From NCBI RefSeq assembly GCF_027789125.1, contig NZ_JAQFVF010000023.1:371081-435080 (forward strand): a stretch of DNA of 64,000 nucleotides, read 5' to 3'. This DNA is from Paenibacillus aestuarii (lineage in GTDB: Bacteria; Bacillota; Bacilli; Paenibacillales; NBRC-103111). The notes beneath the pieces are model-generated. The model had not been told where the DNA came from. It searched no databases and worked only from the letters and a program-made list of their open reading frames with translations. Below, piece after piece: positions 27,608 to 36,277 of the stretch. A program made the position numbers and the translations under genes. Positions within the stretch are counted from its first letter, which is position 1, and each line of letters opens with the position of its first letter.

Positions 27608-28237
27608 TTAAAAGGAGTTATATCCATAAGAAGTATTTTGATTAAATGCATTTGCAGACATTGTTTGATGCGTTGGCGTATTAGGGATTATATATCCAGA
27701 TTGTGTCTGCCCAGATGTCCGGCTTGTTGTGCCGAAATCAAAGTTCTGGTTCATATTTCCTTTGTAATTCGCCGTGTGGAAGGCGTTCGGTGATACGATC
27801 GTTTGGTTGTAGACGCCGGATTGCGCAGAACTGCCGTAAGGGCTGAATTGCTGCTGCTGGGAAGCATATCCACCGGTTTGCGTCTGCGTCTGATTAGTAT
27901 TGTAGTTATTCATCCCATAGCTGCTTGTTGTGCTAGTGCCAAAGCTTGGCGATATATTTTGATTTTGGTTTTGATTCTGATAGCCGCGATAATTAGCCAT
28001 ATGAAAGGACTCAGGGGAAACGTTTTGCTGCTGCATATGTTGCTGTACAGGTTGTGTTCGGTAATTTTGCGTTGTTTGAGACGCAGTATTTTGCCCATAA
28101 TAGGACTGTACAATGCCTACCGGCTGATACTGTCTCTGGCTGCCCGTAAACTGATTATTATAGCTCTGAGTGCCTGTAGAATGCTGTGCATTGCCATACG
28201 TCGTCGAACCAAAGCTGCTGAAGTTTTTGTTATACAT
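27608..28237 (-). CDS. Q/N/S/T/Y-rich low-complexity protein with repeated FHxANY motifs
   Basis: A 209-residue hydrophilic protein with no signal peptide or membrane helix and very little charge. Composition is dominated by Gln, Asn, Ser, Thr, Tyr and Gly. Degenerate repeats are visible: NVSPESFHMANYRG, IVSPNAFHTANYKG and a weaker TMSANAFNQNTSYG at the end, each preceded by Q/N-rich linkers; NQNQNQN and QQQQ runs occur. GAGGAGG lies 9 bases before the ATG and a terminator follows, so it is a real gene. Not recognised; spore coat or surface material is a guess from composition and lineage. Confidence 0.8.
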   Translation of the reverse strand: MYNKNFSSFGSTTYGNAQHSTGTQSYNNQFTGSQRQYQPVGIVQSYYGQNTASQTTQNYRTQPVQQHMQQQNVSPESFHMANYRGYQNQNQNQNISPSFGTSTTSSYGMNNYNTNQTQTQTGGYASQQQQFSPYGSSAQSGVYNQTIVSPNAFHTANYKGNMNQNFDFGTTSRTSGQTQSGYIIPNTPTHQTMSANAFNQNTSYGYNSF

Positions 28238-28418
28238 GTAGTTAAATCCTCCTCTGAGTTCTTTCGATGTGTAGCCCTGTCAAAGAGCCTTTTTTATTCT
28301 TTCCGCTGCACTTAATATTATTTACAAGGGGAGTTGGTGATCAGTGGTATTGCTGCCAAGAGTTTAGCAGGAAAGTTTTCGAATGGCGGTGCGAATAAAT
28401 ACTTTCTATACATAGAAG

Positions 28419-28448
28419 TTGACTAAGTAAAGCCGAATATGGCATAAT
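28419..28448 (+). promoter_or_regulatory. Promoter of the mini FAD-binding protein gene
   Basis: TTGACT, 18-base spacer, CATAAT, 44 bases before the ATG at 28492. Confidence 0.55.
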
Positions 28449-28491
28449 TGCCCTTGTACCAAAATTTGCAAACGGAGTGAGGAGTGACGTT

Positions 28492-29058
28492 ATGTCTTAC
28501 GATGTCGTTATTATTGGAGCAGGACCTACCGGTTCCAGCGCAGCCTTGTTCACCGCAAAAGCAGGTAAGAAAACACTTGTCATCGACAGCGACCAAAGCG
28601 TAACCAAACGGGCTTGGATTGAGAACCATTACGGCGTAGATGCGATTAGCGGTCCGGATTTAGTGGAAATCGGCAAAAAACAAGCCGCCAAGTTTGGCGC
28701 TGAATTCGTGCAAGCCAAAGCTACGCAGCTGGAAAAAACCGATGCCGGCATTCGCGTCGTGACAGAAAATGGTTCCTACGAAGGCACTCACGTTATTCTG
28801 GGTACCGGCCTGTTCGCCGACTTGCTCGAAGCCTCAGGCATTCAAACGAAACCAGGCACTGAGCCCCGCATCAAAACGATTGCGGACGTCGATGCAGCAG
28901 GCCGTACCAATGTTGCAGGCGTATGGGCTGCCGGTACGATTGGCGGCGTTAGCATGCACACGATTATTACAGCCGGCGACGGCGCCCGCGTTGCCATTAA
29001 TGTCATCAGCGAGCTGAATGGCGCGCGCTACGTGGATCACGATGTATTGAAAGCTTAA
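28492..29058 (+). CDS. Single-domain thioredoxin-reductase-like FAD-binding protein
   Basis: A 188-residue protein that holds only the FAD half of a thioredoxin-reductase fold: GAGPTGSSAALFTAKAG at the start and GVWAAGTIGGVSMHT at the end, joined by a short stretch. The NAD(P)-binding domain and CxxC redox motif of full-length enzymes (about 310 residues) are absent. ATG 28492 with GAGGAG upstream. Redox role likely, partner unknown. Confidence 0.82.
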   Translation: MSYDVVIIGAGPTGSSAALFTAKAGKKTLVIDSDQSVTKRAWIENHYGVDAISGPDLVEIGKKQAAKFGAEFVQAKATQLEKTDAGIRVVTENGSYEGTHVILGTGLFADLLEASGIQTKPGTEPRIKTIADVDAAGRTNVAGVWAAGTIGGVSMHTIITAGDGARVAINVISELNGARYVDHDVLKA

Positions 29059-29067
29059 TCAGCGAAA

Positions 29068-29114
29068 TAAAAAAACCGCCCTGCACTTACATCCGTAAGC
29101 GCAGGGCGGTTTTT
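29068..29114. terminator. Bidirectional terminator
   Basis: AAAAACCGCCCTGC / GCAGGGCGGTTTTT 14-bp stem, inner TAC/GTA, serving the converging FAD-protein and CoA-binding genes. Confidence 0.9.
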
Positions 29115-29118
29115 GCTT

Positions 29119-29544
29119 TTAGTTATTGCGCGGGTTCAAGACCGCGTCTTCGACTTTGATGCAGCGATCCATGATGACCTCGAGCCCCGCCTCGCTGGCG
29201 ATGCGCGCTGCTTCGTCATTCACGATATCCAGCTGCAGCCAAAATACTTTGGCTTTGATCTTCGCGGCTTCTTCCGCAATCGGCACGACTTGATCAGCGC
29301 GTCGGAACACATTCACGATATCGACAGGCTCCGGAATATCTGTCAAGGACGCGTAGCTCTTTTCACCCAAAATTTCCGTTGCATTAGGGTTGACCGGAAT
29401 GATGCGGTAGCCGCGGCTTTGCATCGCAGCAGCGACCATGTGCGAAGTGCGGTCCGGTTTGTCGGATAATCCGACGACAGCAATATTGCCTGCCCCCGCC
29501 AAAATTTCTTTAATGTGTTCACGGGATGGATTCTCAAATGCCAT
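29119..29544 (-). CDS. CoA-binding (YccU-type) domain protein
   Basis: A 141-residue single Rossmann domain of the CoA_binding_2 type: IAVVGLSDKPDRTSHMVAA, a second strand IIPVNPN, SLTDIPEPVDIVNVFRR, and VFWLQLDIVNDEAARIA. Members bind CoA; role unknown. ATG 29544 is preferred since GGAGG is 8 bases upstream; the ATG at 29550 is too close. Confidence 0.88.
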   Translation of the reverse strand: MAFENPSREHIKEILAGAGNIAVVGLSDKPDRTSHMVAAAMQSRGYRIIPVNPNATEILGEKSYASLTDIPEPVDIVNVFRRADQVVPIAEEAAKIKAKVFWLQLDIVNDEAARIASEAGLEVIMDRCIKVEDAVLNPRNN

Positions 29545-29585
29545 TGTCATGTCCTCCTCTATTCACATTCCTAACTTCAGGGCCA

Positions 29586-30407
29586 TTACTTGTTCAAATA
29601 GGTCAAACCCTGTTTCCCCATCGCTTCCCAGCTTTGGATGAATTGCGCTTTGTTCACCTGGAACTGTTTCTTGCCGTTATACGGATCGTTCACATATACA
29701 TTCTCTTCATCAAAACCGACTAACAGGACGGCATGCTCAGAAAATGAGGTTTGGATAGGGCCGACCGGCGTATCCCACGTCACCCATTTATATGGCATAT
29801 TATAATCAATTGTCGTCCAAACCATGACAGGAATTCCGCTCGCCACTTGATCTTCGTACATCTCAAAGGATTCACCTGTCACATCAATCGCAGTCGGCAC
29901 ATAGCTCTTCAAGAGTGGAAACAGGCCGGCGTGATAAATACCGAAGCCTCTCCCCTTGCGGGTCACATCACCGACGAAACCGATGTTCGGATTGCCCCAG
30001 TACGCAGGCGTACCGTCCGCATTGAGCTTAATCGGTGTGTTATCGCGCGGCATTTCTTCCACAAGTTCCATCTTGCCCTTCTGAATGCCCTTGAACTGCA
30101 ATAGCATCGTTAAGGTCGTAATCTCGCACCCAGCCGGCAGCTCAGGGAACTGTCTGATCGCGGGAGCATCCAACATCGCGCTAGTCTGCCTAGACTGTAC
30201 CGGCAGCGATATTGGTGTAGGCGCGGCTATTGTCCCGGCGGCGGCTTTTGCAGCCTCGCGCATAACCGGACCGTTCGCGAACACGACCGGGTAGTTCCCG
30301 GTTGCCTTCCCATATAGTAAAACGGCAAAAACACTGCTGGCAAACACGAGTCCAGCGACGAGAAAAAAACCGAACGTCACCTTCAATCCTTGCCAAATAA
30401 TCCTCAT
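29586..30407 (-). CDS. Secreted or membrane-anchored C39-like cysteine peptidase (YvpB-type)
   Basis: A 273-residue protein with an N-terminal hydrophobic segment (about 8-32), an Ala/Pro linker, then a papain-like C39_2 domain: LPAGCEITTL (Cys about 94), and late SEHAVLLVGFDEENVYVNDPY with the catalytic His and Asp. Its target is unknown. ATG 30407 (AGGTG upstream) is preferred over a GTG at 30419. It begins 34 bases after aroA ends and is probably cotranscribed, though no functional link is known. Confidence 0.85.
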   Translation of the reverse strand: MRIIWQGLKVTFGFFLVAGLVFASSVFAVLLYGKATGNYPVVFANGPVMREAAKAAAGTIAAPTPISLPVQSRQTSAMLDAPAIRQFPELPAGCEITTLTMLLQFKGIQKGKMELVEEMPRDNTPIKLNADGTPAYWGNPNIGFVGDVTRKGRGFGIYHAGLFPLLKSYVPTAIDVTGESFEMYEDQVASGIPVMVWTTIDYNMPYKWVTWDTPVGPIQTSFSEHAVLLVGFDEENVYVNDPYNGKKQFQVNKAQFIQSWEAMGKQGLTYLNK

Positions 30408-30441
30408 GTTGATTATCACCTGCTAGTCGTTGACGTGATGA

Positions 30442-31737
30442 TCACTCGCTCACGAGTTCAACTTGAGCACCAATCGAGCGCAAATGATCAAAATATTGCG
30501 GGTAAGATTTCGCTACGTGATGGGCGTCTTTAATGATCAGCCCTTGTTTGGAGCGAAGACCGACGACCGTCAAGGCCATAATGACGCGGTGGTCATAATG
30601 CGCATTGATCTCTACGCCGCCTTCAACACCTTGCGGTTTGCCGTGCACGATAATTTCGCTCTGGCGCTCTTCGACATCGGCTCCGGCTTTACGCAGCTCA
30701 TTCAAGTAATCTGTAATCCGGTCGCATTCTTTGTAACGCAAATTCTCGACATTATAGAAACGGGAAGTCCCTTCAGCAAATACGGCCGCCGCCACCATCG
30801 CCAGAACGGCATCGGTGAAATGGTCGCCGTCGAATTCGCCGGCTTTCAACTTTTGGTTACCGCGCACATGGACAACCCCGTTATCATGGGTCAAATCGAC
30901 GCCCATGGCTCTGAGCACATCCACACAAGCACGCTCGCCTTGCTTGCTGTTCTCCTCCAAGCGGAGCACGCGAACATCGGAATCCGTAACTGCCGCTGCT
31001 GCCAAAATCGCAGCCGAGCCCGGATAGTCTCCCTGAATGACATATTCCTTCGCTTGATAGGATTGTCCGCCTGGAATCCGATAGTGCATCAAATCTTCGC
31101 TGGCATGCACGATAATCCCAGCTTGTCCAAGAACTTCCAGTGTTTGTCCAACGATGATTTTGGACTTCAGGTCATGCAGCACTTCAATTTCCGTGTCTTC
31201 TTCCAGAAGCGGCGTCATAAAGAGCAGTGAGCTCAAAAATTGCGAACTGACGTTGCCGGAAACGGTTAACTTACCGCCGTGGGGTTGTCCCCCTTTAATA
31301 GTTATCGGCAGACGGCCGTTAGAATGTTGTACTTCCACACCCATTTGCTGCAAAGTGTCAATTAAATCGTCATGCGGACGCTTACCGAGCGACTCGGGAT
31401 ATGTATTGACGAACGTCAAATCCGGGCAAAATGCCGCAATCGACATTAAGAAGCGCAAAACTGCGCCGGCATTGCCGACGTTAAGTTCGGAGATAGGCTT
31501 AGGATGCTTGCCGAAGCCGGTAATAACGATTTTCTCTTCGTCTTCCTCAATAACGGCTCCGAGATCGCGGACACAACGTCTCATTGCATCGCTATCTTCA
31601 CTATGGGCAGGATAGTAGATCGTGCTTGTCCCTTCCGCCAATGCGCCGACCAGCAAATAACGAGTCGTGTAGTTTTTGGAAGATAAGGCATTGATTTCAC
31701 CCTGCAGTCGGGCTGTTGGTTTGACAATAGCTTTCAT
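30442..31737 (-). CDS. aroA: 3-phosphoshikimate 1-carboxyvinyltransferase (EPSP synthase), divergent
   Basis: A 431-residue EPSP synthase fold. Active-site parts: SSKNYTTRYLL (Lys and Arg kept, Ser to Asn), NVGNAGAVLRFL (the usual NAGT reads NAGA, and the proline after Arg is Phe), RPHDDLIDTL, VSSQFLSSLLF, DHFTDAVL, RYKECDRI and YDHRVIMAL. It joins shikimate-3-phosphate and PEP. Shikimate kinase lies 0.6 kb away, which supports AroA over MurA. The substitutions are at positions known to affect glyphosate binding. Confidence 0.85.
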   Translation of the reverse strand: MKAIVKPTARLQGEINALSSKNYTTRYLLVGALAEGTSTIYYPAHSEDSDAMRRCVRDLGAVIEEDEEKIVITGFGKHPKPISELNVGNAGAVLRFLMSIAAFCPDLTFVNTYPESLGKRPHDDLIDTLQQMGVEVQHSNGRLPITIKGGQPHGGKLTVSGNVSSQFLSSLLFMTPLLEEDTEIEVLHDLKSKIIVGQTLEVLGQAGIIVHASEDLMHYRIPGGQSYQAKEYVIQGDYPGSAAILAAAAVTDSDVRVLRLEENSKQGERACVDVLRAMGVDLTHDNGVVHVRGNQKLKAGEFDGDHFTDAVLAMVAAAVFAEGTSRFYNVENLRYKECDRITDYLNELRKAGADVEERQSEIIVHGKPQGVEGGVEINAHYDHRVIMALTVVGLRSKQGLIIKDAHHVAKSYPQYFDHLRSIGAQVELVSE

Positions 31738-31932
31738 CTGGACGATCTCTCCTTTGTACGCAATGCATCATTCTAATTATATGTAATAACTTATGAACGC
31801 TAATAAAATGTCACAGATATAGCTATAAGGCATATAAGCATACAATCCAATAGTTTTACAGTCAGTGTACCATATGGCTTACAGCTTGGGAATGTTTGCC
31901 GGTTAAGCCGTCGTGTTTCACACGCATATCGT

Positions 31933-31961
31933 TTGACATCAGGTTTAAAACTTTCTATCAT
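31933..31961 (+). promoter_or_regulatory. Promoter of the rhodanese gene
   Basis: TTGACA, 17-base spacer, TATCAT, 54 bases before the GTG at 32016. The rest of 31738-32015 shows no gene. Confidence 0.65.
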
Positions 31962-32015
31962 TACTTACGTTGGGAACGATTCCCTCGCATATTGAAACAA
32001 CCAGGAGGCTTTCAC

Positions 32016-32306
32016 GTGGATACAATCTTACCATCGGAAATTAAAGAAAGACTGGGTCGCGGCGAGAAGCTGACGATCGTCGACGTTCGCGAGGACGAAG
32101 AAGTCGCCGCAGGCATGATCCCCGGTGCCAAGCATATCCCGCTCGGCCAGCTTCCGGAGCGGCATGAGGAAATCGCGAAAGCGGATGAAATCATCCTCGT
32201 CTGCCGCAGCGGCAACCGCAGCGGCCGGGCATTAGGTTACCTGGAATCGCTCGGGTACAAAGGTCTCAAAAATATGACAGGCGGCATGATGGAATGGGAG
32301 GACTAA
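32016..32306 (+). CDS. Single-domain rhodanese-like protein
   Basis: A 96-residue rhodanese domain: TIVDVREDEEVAAGMIPGAKHIPL and the active-site loop LVCRSGNRSGRA with the persulfide cysteine. Moves sulfane sulfur. GTG 32016 is chosen because AGGAGG lies 8 bases upstream; the frame is open further upstream but without a site. Its stop sits inside the terminator shared with aroK. Confidence 0.9.
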   Translation: MDTILPSEIKERLGRGEKLTIVDVREDEEVAAGMIPGAKHIPLGQLPERHEEIAKADEIILVCRSGNRSGRALGYLESLGYKGLKNMTGGMMEWED

Positions 32307-32329
32307 GCGTTACGCTTGTCCTTCTTTTT
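32299..32329 (+). terminator. Terminator holding the stop codons of two converging genes
   Basis: AGGAC-T-AAGCG / TTA loop / CGCTT-GTCCT then CTTTTT. The rhodanese stop TAA (32304-32306) lies in the 5' arm and the aroK stop (32310-32312) is the loop. Confidence 0.75.
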
Positions 32330-32837
32330 GATTCAACCCTGTCCTGGCAATAATCTCCTCGACAATCTGCTCCACGGTCAACTCCGTTGTATCAATCGCC
32401 ATCGTCGCGAAGTCATAGGCGGACTTCCGCGTTTCCATCAAGGCATGCACACGTTCCTCCAGATTGCCTTGCAAGAGCGGGCGACTCTGGTCACTGCTGA
32501 CACGCGCAATGATCTTCTCCGGCGTCGCTTGCAGCGCGACGACACATCCGCTGCCAAGCATGCAGGTACGGTTGGTTTCGGCAAGCACCGCTCCCCCGCC
32601 GGTGGCCAGCACTTGTCCGCTCCCGGCCAAAATATCCGCAAGCGCTTGGCTCTCCAACTGCCGGAAGTGTGCTTCGCCATGCAAACGAAAAATTTCCGCA
32701 ATTGACGTTTGCTCATTTTTCTCAATTTCGGCATCCGAGTCCAGGAAATTCCAGCCCAAGCGCTCAGCCAATAAACGCCCTACGGTAGATTTTCCCGTCC
32801 CCATGAAACCGACAAGCACGATATTGTTCGTAATCAC
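32310..32837 (-). CDS. aroK: Shikimate kinase
   Basis: A 175-residue P-loop kinase: GFMGTGKSTVGRLLAE, the shikimate-binding DSD (FLDSDAEIE), FRQLE, and ATGGGAVL. It phosphorylates shikimate, the step before AroA. Start uncertain: GTG 32837 has AAGGGGAG just upstream; an in-frame ATG at 32867 has only a weak site. It converges with the rhodanese gene with 3 bases between stops. Confidence 0.92.
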   Translation of the reverse strand: MITNNIVLVGFMGTGKSTVGRLLAERLGWNFLDSDAEIEKNEQTSIAEIFRLHGEAHFRQLESQALADILAGSGQVLATGGGAVLAETNRTCMLGSGCVVALQATPEKIIARVSSDQSRPLLQGNLEERVHALMETRKSAYDFATMAIDTTELTVEQIVEEIIARTGLNQKEGQA

Positions 32838-33119
32838 AATGCTCCCCTTTTCCCTTTGGTGCTTCATACAAAACATTTCCCAACATCATACCACAAGCAA
32901 ACAAGTCATGAATACAATCTGTTAAAAAAATCTTCATAATTCATCGTCAAACTTCGAGCAACTTTTTGTCCGGATCTTGTTATTCTTAAGAAGGCTCATT
33001 TCGTATCGAACAAGCTATTCTTTGAAAAAAACTGACACAATTTGCACACATCTTTCATGCTAATTTCAAAGAATAACCGAATAGGCTGTATAGAAAAACT
33101 TCTTAGGAGATGATATTCG

Positions 33120-33335
33120 TTGAGCATGAGCATCTTGTTTAACAAAAGAACAGTCTTAGTCAACTTTAATGGCGGTACGGATCACAGATTGCTTCCCGCA
33201 CTGATAAACGCCTTACGCTACAACAGGTTGACCATGATTAATCTCATTCAGTCCATCGATCGAGTCGACTTATTTGCTTCTGAAGCCATTATTTATTCCA
33301 TTGATGGAAATAAAGCGCGAGTACCTATTTTTTAG
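33120..33335 (+). CDS. Small hypothetical protein
   Basis: A 71-residue ORF from TTG 33120, with TAGGAG 10 bases upstream and a terminator about 100 bases after the stop. No motif recognised; no membrane helix. Might be an uncharacterised small protein or a chance ORF. The 32838-33119 stretch before it holds no other gene that I can see. Confidence 0.4.
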   Translation: MSMSILFNKRTVLVNFNGGTDHRLLPALINALRYNRLTMINLIQSIDRVDLFASEAIIYSIDGNKARVPIF

Positions 33336-33432
33336 ACAGCTTGCAATTGACACTAATCTTCCGCAATTACATATCCCCCTTGGTGGCAGACACGAATAGT
33401 TACGCGGATGAATAATAAATAAAATAACAAGC

Positions 33433-33461
33433 CGACACTAAAATTTTGGTGTCGTTTTTTT
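33433..33461 (+). terminator. Terminator-like hairpin
   Basis: CGACACT / GGTGTCG arms around AAAATTTT, followed by seven T. It probably ends the small ORF transcript; the rest of 33336-33687 appears empty. Confidence 0.7.
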
Positions 33462-33687
33462 CTACTCAGTGATCGCTTTTATAATAGAAATTATTTTTTA
33501 AATATGGAATAAAATGTATAATAAATTCAGCAATTCAGTAAGCAGCTATGTGTAAAACCAAGCATAGACAGGAGACCGCAATTCAGCATATTATACTTCA
33601 AAAAAACATATAGTAGTGTGAATAAATTCCAGCATGAACAGCTAAAAATGGAACTATAGAACCTATGTCGACAAGGAGAGATGGACT

Positions 33688-33987
33688 TTGAACCACACTG
33701 TCGCCTATCCGAACCATACGAAAAGCAGGCTGGACCAAATCTTGCATCCCAACTATCCGCTTTGCAAAGATGACGTCATCTGGATTCTGGAATTTATTAA
33801 GAAAAAAGTGGCTGAAGAAGACCCCGGACTTCAAGGTCTTGCTCAACCACGCTTAATGAAAAATTTTCGATATTTTGCCGAAGTCGCGATGATGCTGCTT
33901 CACAAGCGGAGCGGCTTCGATCAAGAAGCCAGCCGCCTGAAAATGTGGCTTCAAGAAGCGGCATACGGCTTACAGGAGGATCGTTAA
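33688..33987 (+). CDS. Hypothetical protein
   Basis: A 99-residue, mostly helical, soluble protein from TTG 33688 (AAGGAGAG with 9 bases spacing). Contains one Cys (YPLCKDD) and no recognised motif. It converges with gndA; the stops are 30 bases apart with no clear hairpin between them. Confidence 0.55.
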   Translation: MNHTVAYPNHTKSRLDQILHPNYPLCKDDVIWILEFIKKKVAEEDPGLQGLAQPRLMKNFRYFAEVAMMLLHKRSGFDQEASRLKMWLQEAAYGLQEDR

Positions 33988-34017
33988 GCACGCCTTGCCA
34001 TCAGCATGGGCCTGCTA

Positions 34018-35427
34018 TTAATCCATCCAGTTGAAGTGGAATGTGCCTGCTTTGTCCACACGCTGGAATGTATGCGCACCGAAGTAGTCGCGTTGCGCTT
34101 GCAGCAGGTTAGCCGGCAATCTTTCCGTACGGTAGCTGTCGTAGTAAGCCAGCGCAGATGCAAAAGCTGGTACGGCCACACCGCGGGTAACCGCTTCAGC
34201 CACAACTTGTCTCCAAGCATTTTGATAGTTCTCAACAACGCCTTGGAAGTAAGAATCGAGCAGCAAGTTTCTGAGCTCTGGATTGCGGTCGTAAGCATCT
34301 TTGATGTTTTGCAGGAATCTAGCGCGAATGATGCAGCCTCCGCGGAAAATCATCGCGATATTGCCGTACTGCAGGTTCCAGTTGTACTCTTCAGAAGCAG
34401 CTCTCATTTGAGCGAAGCCTTGTGCATAAGAGCAAATTTTACTAGCATACAATGCTTGACGAACCGCTTCGATAAATGCTTTGCGATCGCCTGTATATGC
34501 TGGAGCAGCAGGCCCTTTGAGCACTTTGCTAGCCGCTACGCGCTCTTCCTTCATCGCCGAGATGAAACGGGAGAACACGGATTCTGTAATGATGGAAAGC
34601 GGTACGCCAAGATCCAAAGAGCTTTGGCTGGTCCATTTTCCTGTTCCCTTTTGTCCTGCCGAATCCAGAATAACATCGACCATCGGCTTGCCGGTTTCAG
34701 GGTCATATTTAGTGAAGATATCTCTTGTGATCTCGATCAGGTAGCTGTCGAGCTCGCCGTTATTCCATTCTGTGAAGATTTCGTGCAGCTCTTCTGTGCT
34801 TACGTTCAGCACATCTTTGAGCAATTGATATGCTTCGCAAATCAGCTGCATGTCACCGTACTCGATGCCGTTATGCACCATTTTCACATAGTGGCCAGCA
34901 CCGTCTGGTCCGATGTATGTGCAGCAAGGATCGCCGTTTACTTTTGCAGAGATCGCTGTAAGGATCGGCTCCACCAATTTGTACGCGTCCTCTTGTCCGC
35001 CTGGCATAATAGATGGGCCTTTCAAAGCGCCTTCTTCACCGCCGGATACGCCTGTACCGACGAAACGGATGCCATGCGCTTCAAGATCTTTATTGCGGCG
35101 CTGTGTGTCCGGGAAGAACGCGTTGCCGCCATCGATCAAAATGTCACCTTTGTCAAGGTGAGGCAGCAATTGGTTGATCGTATCGTCCGTAGGACCGCCC
35201 GCTTTAACCATGATCAAAATTTTGCGTGGAACTTCCAAAGATTGTACGAATTCCTCTACGCTGTATGTACCAACCAGATTTTTGTCAGGGGCTTCCGCAA
35301 GAAGCTCCTTCGTTTTTTCTGGAGAACGGTTGAACACCGATACGCTGAACCCTCTGCTTTCAATGTTCAGGGCCAGGTTTTTACCCATAACCGCAAGTCC
35401 GACGACACCAATTTGTTGTTTAGACAT
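34018..35427 (-). CDS. gndA: 6-phosphogluconate dehydrogenase (decarboxylating)
   Basis: A 469-residue enzyme, close to B. subtilis GndA along its length. N-terminal NADP fold [20 protein letters not shown], substrate site [21 protein letters not shown], catalytic [13 protein letters not shown] (Lys, Glu), C-terminal [10 protein letters not shown]. It turns 6-phosphogluconate into ribulose 5-phosphate, CO2 and NADPH. ATG 35427 gives the usual [10 protein letters not shown] start. As last gene of the operon it takes the product of gluconokinase, which supports a gluconate pathway. Confidence 0.97.
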   Translation of the reverse strand: MSKQQIGVVGLAVMGKNLALNIESRGFSVSVFNRSPEKTKELLAEAPDKNLVGTYSVEEFVQSLEVPRKILIMVKAGGPTDDTINQLLPHLDKGDILIDGGNAFFPDTQRRNKDLEAHGIRFVGTGVSGGEEGALKGPSIMPGGQEDAYKLVEPILTAISAKVNGDPCCTYIGPDGAGHYVKMVHNGIEYGDMQLICEAYQLLKDVLNVSTEELHEIFTEWNNGELDSYLIEITRDIFTKYDPETGKPMVDVILDSAGQKGTGKWTSQSSLDLGVPLSIITESVFSRFISAMKEERVAASKVLKGPAAPAYTGDRKAFIEAVRQALYASKICSYAQGFAQMRAASEEYNWNLQYGNIAMIFRGGCIIRARFLQNIKDAYDRNPELRNLLLDSYFQGVVENYQNAWRQVVAEAVTRGVAVPAFASALAYYDSYRTERLPANLLQAQRDYFGAHTFQRVDKAGTFHFNWMD

Positions 35428-35492
35428 CTCTCTCATACACCCTTCCGATAAATAGGTAGAATCATTCGTGTGTTTAGCTCACGCAGGAAACG

Positions 35493-36260
35493 TTAGATCG
35501 TCATGGCTCCAAAACCGCCGTCAACCCGAATCACGGAACCCGTCACAAAGCTGGAAGCTTGCTCGGACGCCAAGAATACCGCTGCTCCTTGCAGCTCAGC
35601 AGCTTCGCCGAAGCGGTTCATCGGCGTATGGCGCATGATGGATTCAATGCGTTCTGGGGACAAAATTTTCCGGTTTTGCTCAGCTGGGAAGAAACCAGGA
35701 ATGATCGCGTTCACGCGCACACGGCTAGGAGCAAATTCGCGAGCCAAGTTTTGCGTAATATTGTTAACAGCTGCCTTGGATGCCGAGTATGTAAATACGC
35801 GGGAAAGAGGTGGATCCGAAGAAACGGACGAAATGTTAATAATGCTTCCGCCTTCGCCACGCTCGACCATATATTTCCCAAATACTTGGCAAGCTAACAC
35901 GACGCTTTTCAAATTCACTTCCATTATAGAATCCCATTCTTCCATGGAAATGTCAAAGAAAGGCGTTGCGCTATTTTTACCCGGACAATTCATCAAAATA
36001 TCTACGCTGCCCGACCATGCCAGCACATCTTTCAACAGAAGCTCCAAATCCTCACGGCTGGTGGCATCTGCTTGGAAGCATTTCGCTTCGCCGCCTGCCG
36101 CTTCAATGCTCTGGCGCACTTGCTCGCTTTTCTCTTGGTTACGGCCGACGACCGCGACTTTAGCGCCATGGCCGCCCATGGCTACCGCCATCGACCCGCC
36201 TAATGTGCTGTTACCGCCAATAATGACGGCTGTTTTGCCTGAAAGATCAAATAAGTTCAT
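35493..36260 (-). CDS. Short-chain dehydrogenase/reductase (gluconate/mannonate-type)
   Basis: A 255-residue classical SDR. Cofactor loop IIGGNSTLGGSMA (a variant of TGxxxGIG), NCPG in place of NNAG, catalytic Ser in NISSVSSD, YSASK (Tyr, Lys), and the closing GSVIRVDGGF. ATG 36260 is chosen since AAGGG lies 9 bases upstream. Placed between gluconokinase and 6-phosphogluconate dehydrogenase, it probably reduces a keto-aldonate such as 5-ketogluconate or fructuronate; substrate is inference. Confidence 0.85.
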   Translation of the reverse strand: MNLFDLSGKTAVIIGGNSTLGGSMAVAMGGHGAKVAVVGRNQEKSEQVRQSIEAAGGEAKCFQADATSREDLELLLKDVLAWSGSVDILMNCPGKNSATPFFDISMEEWDSIMEVNLKSVVLACQVFGKYMVERGEGGSIINISSVSSDPPLSRVFTYSASKAAVNNITQNLAREFAPSRVRVNAIIPGFFPAEQNRKILSPERIESIMRHTPMNRFGEAAELQGAAVFLASEQASSFVTGSVIRVDGGFGAMTI

Positions 36261-36277
36261 CTTTCTCATCCCTTCAT

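Noticed and set aside
34006..35451. 481-codon open frame on the plus strand over gndA
   Set aside because: Codon-shadow of a well-identified minus-strand gene; no RBS and the translation (Cys/His/Arg-rich) looks like antisense.
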